Source: Kiritimatiellota bacterium
Lineage (GTDB): Bacteria; Verrucomicrobiota; Lentisphaeria; Victivallales; JAADHT01
Reading direction: 5' to 3'
NCBI GenBank assembly: GCA_013151705.1
Contig: JAADHT010000056.1
Coordinates: 1 to 8,447 of the forward strand
DNA length: 8,447 nucleotides
A program made the translations under genes and the position numbers. A model generated the notes under the pieces. That model was given only the letters and a program-made list of their open reading frames with translations. It ran no database searches and was not told the DNA's origin. Below are positions 1 through 6,300 of this stretch, piece by piece. Numbering within the stretch: position 1 is the stretch's first letter; each line of letters starts with the position of its first letter.

Positions 1-29
1 TGGAGGAGTTGAAGACGATCACGGGGTGA
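1..29 (+). CDS. Possible C-terminal end of an upstream gene
   Basis: Codons from base 3 read Glu-Glu-Leu-Lys-Thr-Ile-Thr-Gly and then TGA at 27-29. The frame is open to the left edge, and a promoter-like sequence and a structured RNA follow directly, which fits a gene end. Only eight residues are visible, so no product can be named. The call rests on context alone and could be chance. Confidence 0.3.
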
Positions 30-34
30 GTGCG

Positions 35-80
35 TGTTTTAAGATTTTTCAACCACTTATAAAATTGATTGATCGTCAAT
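35..80 (+). promoter_or_regulatory. Promoter-like region upstream of the structured RNA
   Basis: TATAAA at 58-63 matches the sigma70 -10 consensus at five of six positions. The -35 region at the usual distance (TGTTTT, 35-40) is poor. Just downstream is a small inverted repeat, ATTGA-TCG-TCAAT (68-80), ending one base before the proposed RNA 5' end at 81. A start near 70 would leave a short leader to be trimmed, as RNase P does for tRNA-like RNAs. That last point is inference. Confidence 0.35.
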
Positions 81-365
81 GCGGGCGACCAGGTTTCGAC
101 TGGACGGGCATACGTAGGGCTGTCTCGCCGACCGCGGCGAGTCCCTCGGCGTGGAAAAGGTCGTTGAAGGTGGCGGACGCGTCGAAAACGCTGGCGGAAG
201 ACATTACGACGCGTCGGCCAAGTTCCCTCAATCCTCTGTATCGGAAGTGAGGGAAATCCGTCTTGTCTCGCGACAAACGCGTCCGCATTGCATTCAACGA
301 CACGCCAAATCCAACATCACAGGCTCCATCCAACACGGATAAAACCGCTAATCCGTATGTTTTTT
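81..365 (+). ncRNA. Structured RNA with a tmRNA-like 5' end (identity unresolved)
   Basis: The first 20 bases (GCGGGCG, then a spacer, then GGTTTCGAC at 92-100) match the layout of the tmRNA 5' tRNA-like domain, where an acceptor strand is followed by a conserved TTCGAC. A pseudoknot-like unit follows: stem CTCGCC/GGCGAG (124-129/136-141), whose loop GACC (130-133) can pair with GGTC (159-162), placed where tmRNA PK1 sits. Two further perfect helices are visible: a 10-bp long-range one (173-182 with 277-286) and an 8-bp hairpin (223-230 with 248-255). The region ends in a terminator-like hairpin. However, no T-arm plus CCA end complementary to GCGGGCG is present downstream, and no frame gives a short Ala-starting tag ending in hydrophobic residues and a stop. 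It may be a divergent, permuted or degenerate tmRNA, or a different RNA. None of the three reading frames looks like protein. Confidence 0.45.
335..365 (+). terminator. Terminator-like hairpin ending the structured RNA
   Basis: ACGGAT (335-340) and ATCCGT (351-356) form a perfect 6-bp stem around a 10-base loop. After three bases comes a run of six T (360-365). The stem is short, so efficiency is uncertain, but its position at the end of the structured region fits a transcript end. Confidence 0.45.
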
Positions 366-460
366 CAAGTCCGCCTCAAACAATGACGAAACTTACTTCG
401 ACTTTTCATCGACGCAAAAAATATTTTGGTAAAAAACGCGTTTTTTTTCCGACCGACGGC

Positions 461-488
461 TTGTTTTATTTGAAGCACCCATTATTAT
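461..488 (+). promoter_or_regulatory. Candidate promoter for tRNA-Lys
   Basis: TTGTTT (461-466) and TATTAT (483-488) are separated by 16 bp, placing a start near 495 and giving about 40 bases of leader before the tRNA. The -10 matches consensus at five of six positions, the -35 at three. The rest of 366-534 holds no gene I can support. It is AT-rich in the middle, with a palindromic A6-CGCG-T6 at 431-446. Confidence 0.4.
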
Positions 489-534
489 TACGCTTCCCCG
501 CCTGGAAAGGAGGGGAGAGCCACGTGCGTATCGT

Positions 535-610
535 GGGTTGGTAGCTCAGTGGTAGTAGCATCTGCCTTTTAAGCAGAGGGTCCTGGGTTCGAGTCCCAGC
601 CAACCCACCA
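535..610 (+). tRNA. tRNA-Lys (anticodon TTT)
   Basis: A full 76-base cloverleaf including encoded CCA. The acceptor stem is GGGTTGG/CCAACCC (535-541/600-606), with discriminator A607 and CCA 608-610. The anticodon stem is TCTGC/GCAGA (561-565/573-577) around CTTTTAA, giving anticodon TTT at 568-570, which decodes Lys. The T arm CTGGG-TTCGAGT-CCCAG is canonical. The D stem (544-547/556-559) has three pairs plus a C-T mismatch at its inner end (usually G there, as in GAGC), which is mildly unusual. It lies between the structured RNA and rpmB. Confidence 0.97.
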
Positions 611-612
611 TT

Positions 613-689
613 TCATTCCAGTCGCCATTCAGATAATCCTCGCTCGGCGATGGAATGAGAAATAACGGTGGTTCGCCCGATTTTTTTTT
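613..689 (+). terminator. Long hairpin and T tract after tRNA-Lys
   Basis: TCATTCCA-G-TCGCC (613-626) pairs with GGCGA-TGGAATGA (646-658), making 13 base pairs with one bulged G and a 19-base loop. A run of nine T follows at 681-689, but 22 bases downstream of the stem rather than abutting it. The hairpin may be a tRNA 3' processing or stability element, with the T tract terminating weakly. A compact stem directly before the T tract is not convincing. Confidence 0.4.
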
Positions 690-743
690 AAGCGCCTAGT
701 CGCTTTATTTGACATTGTCAGACGAATGAAACGGAGATATCCA

Positions 744-971
744 ATGAGTAATAGATGTGAGATATGCGGAAAAGGTCGCACGGTTGGCGGCTCCATAACC
801 CGCAGAGGTTTGGCTAAAAAAGCAGGTGGCATCGGAATGCACGTTGTCAAAAACAACAAAAGAGTGTTCCATCCCAATATACAATCCGTCCGCGTTTCCG
901 AAGGCGGCCGCACGGTCAGGAAAAAAGTTTGCGCGGCATGTATCAGATCAGGCAAAATCAAAAAAAACTGA
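744..971 (+). CDS. rpmB: 50S ribosomal protein L28 (zinc-binding form)
   Basis: Encodes a 75-residue L28, a protein of the large ribosomal subunit. It begins MSNRCEICGKGRTVGG and has the typical basic, Gly-rich body with FHPNIQSVRV near the middle and a Lys-rich tail. Cys5/Cys8 (CEIC) and Cys63/Cys66 (CAAC) form the four-cysteine zinc site of the C+ type of L28; many bacteria carry a C- form without it. The start at 744 is chosen because GGAG at 733-736 lies seven bases upstream; an in-frame ATG at 726 has no ribosome binding site and would overlap that signal. A TTGACA at 709-714 has no matching -10 downstream, so the promoter is not clear and read-through from tRNA-Lys is possible. A zinc-dependent L28 often goes with Zur control in other bacteria, but no Zur box was recognised here. 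Confidence 0.96.
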   Translation: MSNRCEICGKGRTVGGSITRRGLAKKAGGIGMHVVKNNKRVFHPNIQSVRVSEGGRTVRKKVCAACIRSGKIKKN

Positions 972-1035
972 CGATTTCCGCCTGATTTCTCCGTTTGCCG
1001 ACAAAATCGAGCGCTCGAAACAATCCGGACGCTCA

Positions 1036-1170
1036 AACCGTCAAGGGGGCGGAATTGAGGTGTTTCACCGAAAAGAGTTTCGTCTTTTCGTTGAAAGCGC
1101 TCTTTCGCTTGACGGAAATTAAAGGGGTTTTGAAAACTTTTCCGTCATACGCGTCGGAAAAGTTTTTTTT
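1036..1170 (+). promoter_or_regulatory. Attenuator-like leader with competing helices
   Basis: Four segments can pair in mutually exclusive ways. TGACGGAAA (1110-1118) is perfectly complementary to TTTCCGTCA (1139-1147). That second segment overlaps the 5' arm of the intrinsic terminator at 1133-1170, so this 9-bp helix would act as an antiterminator. The same TGACGGAAA can instead pair upstream, with TTTCGTC (1078-1084, seven pairs counting one wobble) or with CCGTCAA (1038-1044, seven perfect pairs to 1109-1115), which would free the terminator. A small hairpin GAAAG-CGCT-CTTTC (1093-1106) lies inside the first alternative. No known riboswitch or T-box motif was recognised and no leader peptide is evident. 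The pairings are seen; the regulatory role is inference. Confidence 0.4.
1133..1170 (+). terminator. Strong intrinsic terminator between rpmB and the FHA gene
   Basis: AAAACTTTTCCG (1133-1144) and CGGAAAAGTTTT (1155-1166) form a perfect 12-bp stem around a 10-base loop. The T tract runs from 1163 to 1170. Because the 5' arm starts with A4, it can work in both directions. It ends only five bases before the GGGAGG ribosome binding site of the next gene. That gene's promoter must therefore lie upstream of the terminator, unless transcription of the gene depends on read-through. Confidence 0.8.
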
Positions 1171-1186
1171 GTTTCGGGAGGTGTGA

Positions 1187-1597
1187 ATGCCGTATATTTT
1201 ATATGATGACAGAGGTATTAAAAAAAGCTTCGCCCTACCTGAAGACAAAATGGTTGTTTTCGGGCGGGAAGACCATGTGGAGTTTCAAATCCTTCGTGAT
1301 TCATTGGTGAGCCGCGAGCATTTCGCAATCGACAAAGACGACGCTGGAGATTTCGTGTTGGTCGAGCTGGGCGCCTCGAACGGAACTTTCCTTAACGACA
1401 ACCAGTTGGAGGCAAACTCCATAACGAAACTGAAAACCGGAGACCGCATCCGCGCCGGACGCCAAAATTTCATATACAGTCTCAAACCAGCGAAAAAGTC
1501 AACGACCACATCACTCGTCAAAGACGTTTTGAAGGACATAGACAAGAAAGACTATAAAACATTGATGAACGAGATAGTCAGTCAGGTGAAGAAGTAA
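1187..1597 (+). CDS. FHA-domain protein (phosphothreonine-binding)
   Basis: A 136-residue soluble protein that is almost entirely one forkhead-associated domain. These domains bind phosphothreonine peptides, usually in Ser/Thr-kinase signalling or secretion control. The hallmark positions are visible in order: GR in VFGRED (about residues 26-27), S-R-E-H (about 43-46), and N-G in ASNGTFLN (about 64-65), followed by LKTGDRIRAGRQNFIY near 85-100. The last 35 residues are charged and probably helical. There is no signal peptide, membrane segment or fused kinase. GGGAGG at 1176-1181 sits five bases before the ATG, supporting the start. The gene is immediately behind a strong terminator with a possible antiterminator, suggesting conditional expression. 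Its partner is unknown; the kinase-like protein on the opposite strand (3346-6567) is the nearest candidate but looks catalytically dead. Confidence 0.9.
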   Translation: MPYILYDDRGIKKSFALPEDKMVVFGREDHVEFQILRDSLVSREHFAIDKDDAGDFVLVELGASNGTFLNDNQLEANSITKLKTGDRIRAGRQNFIYSLKPAKKSTTTSLVKDVLKDIDKKDYKTLMNEIVSQVKK

Positions 1598-1601
1598 GGG
1601 G

Positions 1602-1641
1602 AAAGTTCTAAAGTTCTAAAGTTCTGAAGTTCTGAAATGCG
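1602..1641. repeat. 8-bp tandem repeat (AAAGTTCT x4)
   Basis: Three perfect units of AAAGTTCT (1602-1609, 1610-1617, 1618-1625) are followed by GAAGTTCT (1626-1633) and then GAAATGCG (1634-1641). The array starts five bases after the FHA stop codon. It has no dyad symmetry and no T tract, so it is not a terminator. It is a simple-sequence array prone to length change. Its last unit plus the GAAATGCG tail is copied again about 100 bp downstream. Confidence 0.9.
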
Positions 1642-1728
1642 GAAAAAGTAGAGCGGAGCGTCCCCGCCCGCTCATCCTCAACTTGATTCGGTGAAATGAT
1701 TCCGGTGTCGTGGCGGTGCTGGTATGTT

Positions 1729-1744
1729 AAAGTTCTGAAATGCG
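1729..1744. repeat. Second copy of the repeat end (AAAGTTCTGAAATGCG)
   Basis: AAAGTTCTGAAATGCG matches 1626-1641 at 15 of 16 positions. The two copies bracket about 87 bp of non-coding DNA. This points to duplication of a short unit or to a family of intergenic repeats sharing this end. Confidence 0.75.
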
Positions 1745-1791
1745 AATTCCTTAGTCCCACATTGAAGATTCAACATCAAAAATCCCCCTTT

Positions 1792-1917
1792 CTCCGCCCC
1801 ACTGCGCTGTGTAGGGCCATTTCGCCGAAATGGCCCCCCGGGGAACCGTCGCCCGCGCGAATCGCGCCCGCTAACCCACTCCTCCCACTTAAAAAGCGTG
1901 GTTTTCGGGGGGCGGAG
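1792..1917. repeat. Palindrome-rich intergenic element
   Basis: CTCCGCCCC (1792-1800) is inverted as GGGGCGGAG (1909-1917), enclosing about 110 bp. Inside is a 23-bp palindrome, GGGCCATTTCG-C-CGAAATGGCCC (1814-1836), then a short GCGCG-AAT-CGCGC dyad (1853-1865) and a CCAC/GTGG pair (1885-1888/1898-1901). The whole 1598-2134 stretch has no credible gene; open frames across it have no family resemblance. The element looks like an intergenic repeat or small non-autonomous element, but target-site duplications were not seen. Confidence 0.5.
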
Positions 1918-2009
1918 GGACCGATGGACTCAAGGGGTGCGGAAACGGCACGGCATCACGGCATTACCGCCCCCCCCGCCTCACCCATCTCCAATTCTCC
2001 GTTTCACAC

Positions 2010-2038
2010 TTGTAACACCAAAAGAAAGGTCGTATATT
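2010..2038 (+). promoter_or_regulatory. Promoter of the alcohol dehydrogenase gene
   Basis: TTGTAA (2010-2015) and TATATT (2033-2038) are separated by exactly 17 bp, matching sigma70 consensus at four and five of six positions. A start near 2045 would give a leader of about 90 bases running through the 7-bp repeats to the gene start at 2135. It is the best promoter in the window by sequence. Confidence 0.55.
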
Positions 2039-2069
2039 GCGTTTTTCTAACGTTCGCGACACTCTTTCG

Positions 2070-2094
2070 TTCGACGTTGGATGTTCGACGTTCG
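2070..2094. repeat. 7-bp degenerate tandem repeat (TTCGACG/TTGGATG)
   Basis: Units of seven follow one another: TTCGACG (2070-2076), TTGGATG (2077-2083), TTCGACG (2084-2090), then TTCG. The array lies in the untranslated leader of the dehydrogenase gene. It supplies a spurious in-frame ATG at 2081. Confidence 0.65.
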
Positions 2095-2134
2095 TTTCCT
2101 TTCGGAAAACATCGACAAAGGGAATTTCACCGAA

Positions 2135-3274
2135 ATGTCCACCAGCTACTCTTTAAGGTATCCGGAAGAGATTAAATTCGGAAGCGGGGCGAGTGCCAAT
2201 ATTGCAGAAGTCCTTCCACCCGAAGGTCCGGTTCTTCTGGTCACTGGACGCAGCGCTTTATCCAATGGTTTGGCAGAGCGTTTCAAGAAGCTTCTAGCGT
2301 CGCATGAAATCATCGACGCGACCGGAATGTCGTCGCCCGAACCGACATTGGAGTGCGTCGACGCAATCATTGAAACCGGACGAGCCGGAAACGCTAAAAT
2401 AGTCGTCGCCGTCGGTGGAGGCAGTTGCATAGACGCAACAAAGGCCGCCGCCGCCATAATTCCGGAATCTCCCGCGAAAACCGCTGATTTTTTCAACGGC
2501 GAACGCTCCGTGGTAAAACGGGGGCTCTTCCTCGCCGCCCTTCCGACGACCGCAGGCACCGGCGCCGAAATAACAAGCAACGCCGTTCTAACAGAATCCG
2601 CTCTGAAAATAAAAAAATCCATCAGAAGCCCTTTCATGGTGCCGGACACGGCGATAATCGACCCCGAACTAACCATTTCATCACCTCCCGGCGTCACTGC
2701 CGCCAGCGGGATGGACGCTTTCACGCAAGCGCTGGAGTCGTTCACGTCCTCGAACGCTAATTCCGTAACCCGTCCACTCGCCGAAACGTCGATGGTCAAG
2801 ATTTTCGCGAATATCGCGGCAGCCACGGCAGACGGCTCGGATTTGAATGCCAGAACGGAAATGGCGGAGGGCAGCATGCTCTCGGCGATGTCCTTCTCGC
2901 AAAGCGGACTCGGAGCCGTGCATGGCCTGGCGCATCCCATAGGCTCCTTGTTGAAGTTGCCACACGGTAAAGTCTGCGCCATATTACTGCCAGTGGTTAT
3001 GAAATGGAACAAAACCGTATGCGAACTGGAATATGCGAGAATCGCGGATGCCTGCGGGGTGTCCAAAGGCGCTGACGGAATGATTGAAGCCATAAGGAAT
3101 CTGAATGCCGAATTGGGCGTTCCCGATGAATTGCGCTCGTCCGGACTCGACGATAAACACTTTGATTTCATAATAAAAAATTGCAGAAGCAGAAGTATGA
3201 GCGGCAATCCAAGACCGATGAGCGACGACGATGTTGAAGAGCTGATAGCGTCTCTAATTCGGCCCCTGGTCTGA
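2135..3274 (+). CDS. Iron-containing (group III) alcohol dehydrogenase
   Basis: A 379-residue cytoplasmic NAD(P)H-dependent alcohol/aldehyde oxidoreductase of the Fe-ADH family, whose members are usually about 380 residues. The N-terminal half has the nucleotide-binding GGGSCIDATK (94-103) and TTAGTGAEITSNAVLT. The C-terminal metal half shows Asp194, His263 (HGLAHP), His267 and His277 (PHGK). These fall at the standard family spacing, but the second ligand position is Gln198 (GMDAFTQ) where most members have His. A Gln there may occur in some family branches, so it may mark a subfamily rather than a dead enzyme; the substrate cannot be named. Start 2135 is preferred because AAGGGA lies at 2118-2123 and the protein then matches family length. 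The in-frame ATG at 2081 falls inside a simple repeat and adds 18 unrelated residues. It is transcribed from its own promoter and ends 71 bp from the convergent minus-strand gene with no clear terminator between. Confidence 0.93.
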   Translation: MSTSYSLRYPEEIKFGSGASANIAEVLPPEGPVLLVTGRSALSNGLAERFKKLLASHEIIDATGMSSPEPTLECVDAIIETGRAGNAKIVVAVGGGSCIDATKAAAAIIPESPAKTADFFNGERSVVKRGLFLAALPTTAGTGAEITSNAVLTESALKIKKSIRSPFMVPDTAIIDPELTISSPPGVTAASGMDAFTQALESFTSSNANSVTRPLAETSMVKIFANIAAATADGSDLNARTEMAEGSMLSAMSFSQSGLGAVHGLAHPIGSLLKLPHGKVCAILLPVVMKWNKTVCELEYARIADACGVSKGADGMIEAIRNLNAELGVPDELRSSGLDDKHFDFIIKNCRSRSMSGNPRPMSDDDVEELIASLIRPLV

Positions 3275-3345
3275 TCGCAAAGAGCGCGAACCCTCCGCAC
3301 TACTGTCTAAAGGCACTAAAATATGGAGCGGGCAAGATATGCGGA

Positions 3346-6300
3346 TCAATCATTGGAGGAAGGAGCTAGAATGGAGGAGGGCACGCCCCAGTCCGATCCA
3401 TCGGTGGCCGCTTTGGAGCCGGGAGTTCCGGGAACGAGTCGCCAATCGCCTTTCAGATGGTTGTTGAATTGCGGTGGGTCGTATATGTTGTTTCTCGTCT
3501 TGATGAAACGCCTGATCCGGCTTTTCGTGGAGGCTATGTCCCTTTTCTTGAAAAATTCCGTTTTCCTGTCTCTCACGCAATATCCCTTCTCACCAAAAAT
3601 CAAGGTATTCTCGAATTTGCATTTTCTGTTCGTGTGGTCGCGAAAAAAAGTGAGGGCGAAACCTCTTCCATAAATGATGGAGTTTCGAATGTCAAGCGTT
3701 TTCGTGTTTATCCTCAACGGGGATACGCTCTCGTCATTGGATGCGAATGTGCAATGATCGACGCTCAATCGTTCCGAGTTGTCGATCAACACGGTGAGTG
3801 CGAGAGTATTGACTATTGAGCAGTCGTTGGATTTCACGATTTTGATTCCGCCGCCATCCAAACTACAGTTTTTCAATGAGCCGTCGGAAGCGTTGACTAA
3901 TTCGACATTCAAATTTTTAAAAGATAAATTCACTAGCGAGCATTTGCGGGATTTTATGACCAACGGTCCGCCTGTCAACAATGTTCCCCGGGCACCGGAT
4001 ATGGTGATATTGCTCGATGATATGACAGTTCTCCCTATTTTGAATTTAGTCGCCGGAAGTTTGATTACAGAGCCGGATTTCGCGGAGGCCACGATGGACG
4101 CTAAATTATCTTTCGGAGAAACGGAGATCTCGCTGGGAATGTCAATTCGAACATCCTTTCCGGTACCCGAATTGCGTTTGCAGAACAAAAGCACCGCGTC
4201 AACCAAATTGGCGTGTGTTTTCATAAAAGCGCTTTCAACGTTTTCTGTGGCGAAACGGGTTGTCTCGGAAGCGAGCTTGCCAGCGTTTTGCCGGGAGATC
4301 TTGGCTTTCGCCAATTCCAACAGCAAGTTTTCAGGCGCGGCCGCATCAAAATTCATAGAGTATGACTTGAGTATGCCGGCGAACTCGTTTACAATCCGTT
4401 TTTCTTCGAGCTTCCTCTTTTCCGATAGTTTCTTAACGTTCAAAGCGTCCATAAAAGGTTTGACGGCAGGAGTCGGAAGTTCCTTGAAAGCCTTCTCGGC
4501 GGACTCATAGTCTCCAGCAGCGGCGAAAACCAAACCACGCGCCAACAAAGGCATTTTCAAAATGGAAGCGGTATCGGGGAGATCGGACGGGGAAGCGGTT
4601 GGTCCGTTTGCACCTCCATAAGTTTCAATCTCATTCAACCACTTGGATTTCAAAACCGACAAGCGTTTGGTGTCTGTCGAGTAGTCGCGCAAAACGCGCG
4701 CCGCCTCCGCGATTTCGCCGTTCAACAGCAGAGGAGCGAGTTTTTCCGCGAGGTTCGCGATGCCGGCGTTAATTTTGTTTCGTGATTGGACTTTGGAGTC
4801 GGCTATGCCTTTAATCTCTCTCATCAACCTTTTTCTCGCGAACAAGCTTTCTGTTTTCATCGGTCCGTCATATTCATTCACGAACGCCAAAGCCTTCTCG
4901 TAATCTCCCGCTTCGAACATAGGAGCGATATCCTTCCGAATACGTTTGATGACAATTCTCGCTCTATCCTCCATCAAACTTGCCTTTCGAGCTGCGATGA
5001 AGTCGGTTTTCTCACGTATCATATTAACGATGTCGAAACGATCGAGATTGACCGCCTCGGGGATCACAGCCTCCAAACGCTTCAAAGCTCCATCAAAATC
5101 GTCTGGATGCTCCCTGCTGTATTTCAACGCTTTTTTCAGATGATCGTCAAGCATAGCCATTGGAGAGGTTCGTCTCCGAGTCGTCCGTCTACCGTGTGAT
5201 GATTCGCCTTTCCGATTCACCTCGGAAACTTGAACGCGTGGCGAAGATTCATTCGAAACCTCAATTGGCGCGTTTTGTGTTTTTTCCCTGGATCGCTCTC
5301 CGCTCCACCAGAAAACCAGAAACGCAAAGACGAGGAACGACGAGACGGAGAGAGCCACTATCAAACCGGAATGACGCGTCATAAAGTTTTTCTTGCATCT
5401 GGTGTTTCTCAACGCCACTTGAATATGACGCGTTTTTTTATTGTGGTCCACCGGTTTGGCGATAGTCTCGCTCATTTCCGGTTTTTGAATCTCACGTTCG
5501 CGTCTGAACTTCTCGGTTGAAACCGCTATGACGGGATTCAACGCTATGGGCTTGCGTCTATCCGTCCTCGTTTTCATTTTAGAGTAGGATTGTCCGAAAT
5601 CGTTATTGTCAATTCGTTTCCTGGATTTATGAAGAAGCGCGTCGATTCTCTCCAGCACTTCGTTCCAATCCGAAAAACGCAAAGTGAGGCGTTTGGCGAC
5701 CATTAGCTGAAACATGGCTTTGGCGTCGTATGGAATTAAAGGCAATTCGCTTTTCAAATCTGGTATCGGAGATTCCGGAATCCTATCTTCCGGCACCAAC
5801 GCGTACGGATGCGATCCCGTCAAGAGAAAATAAAAGACCATACCCAGCGCGTAGATGTCGCAAGCCGGCGTATCCCCCTTTCCGTTGAGAGCGAATTCAG
5901 GACTTATATAGCGTTGGTCCCATATGTTGAATCCTTCCTCGAGAAGGTCTCCGTCCTCCAAAAGCAACTGCGAAAGCCCCAAATTCATCATGCGTATTTC
6001 GCGCTGCTCGTTGATTCTGACATTGTGCGGAAGAATGTTTTGATGGATGATTCCCGACTCGCTCCAGGCATCGCGCAACGCCACCGCGCAACGTCTTATG
6101 ACACGTAAGGAGTTAATCAGATCCAAAGGACCGGTTTTGGCTATGAAAGCGCTCAAATCGATGGATGGGAAAAACTCGAACACGAAATATGTTCTTCCGG
6201 GAACCAGGGAAGATGAGACGAGAGGCGCTATTCCCTTTACGCCCAATGATCCCGATCTGACTATCACATCGCAGAACTTATCGAAATGCGTCAGTCTTTT

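Noticed and set aside
81..365. Full standard one-piece tmRNA call
   Set aside because: No 3' tRNA-like half with a T-arm and CCA complementary to GCGGGCG was found before tRNA-Lys, and no frame gives a credible tag peptide, so only a tmRNA-like structured RNA is claimed.
709..714. TTGACA as -35 of an rpmB promoter
   Set aside because: No -10-like hexamer lies 16-18 bp downstream; the position is occupied by the ribosome binding site. It is also part of the small palindrome TGACATTGTCA.
726..743. Earlier in-frame ATG for rpmB
   Set aside because: It overlaps the GGAG ribosome binding site used by the ATG at 744, and L28 proteins of this type begin with a short MS/MxxxC sequence.
629..1036. 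135-residue open frame on the minus strand
   Set aside because: Antisense to rpmB, which is certain from its sequence and ribosome binding site.
1602..1641. CRISPR array
   Set aside because: Units are 8 bp and abut without spacers; this is a simple tandem repeat.
1696..2175. 159-residue open frame on the plus strand
   Set aside because: Runs through the palindromic element and simple repeats, has low-complexity Pro/Arg-rich composition, and overlaps the better supported dehydrogenase start.
2146..3300. 384-residue open frame on the minus strand
   Set aside because: Lies entirely antisense to the well-recognised alcohol dehydrogenase and has no family motifs; it is a by-product of codon use.
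3275..3345. Terminator between the convergent dehydrogenase and pseudokinase genes
   Set aside because: No stable hairpin followed by a T run in either direction was found in these 71 bases.
3779..4510. 243-residue open frame on the plus strand
   Set aside because: Antisense to the helical region of the pseudokinase gene, with no motifs and no ribosome binding site of note.
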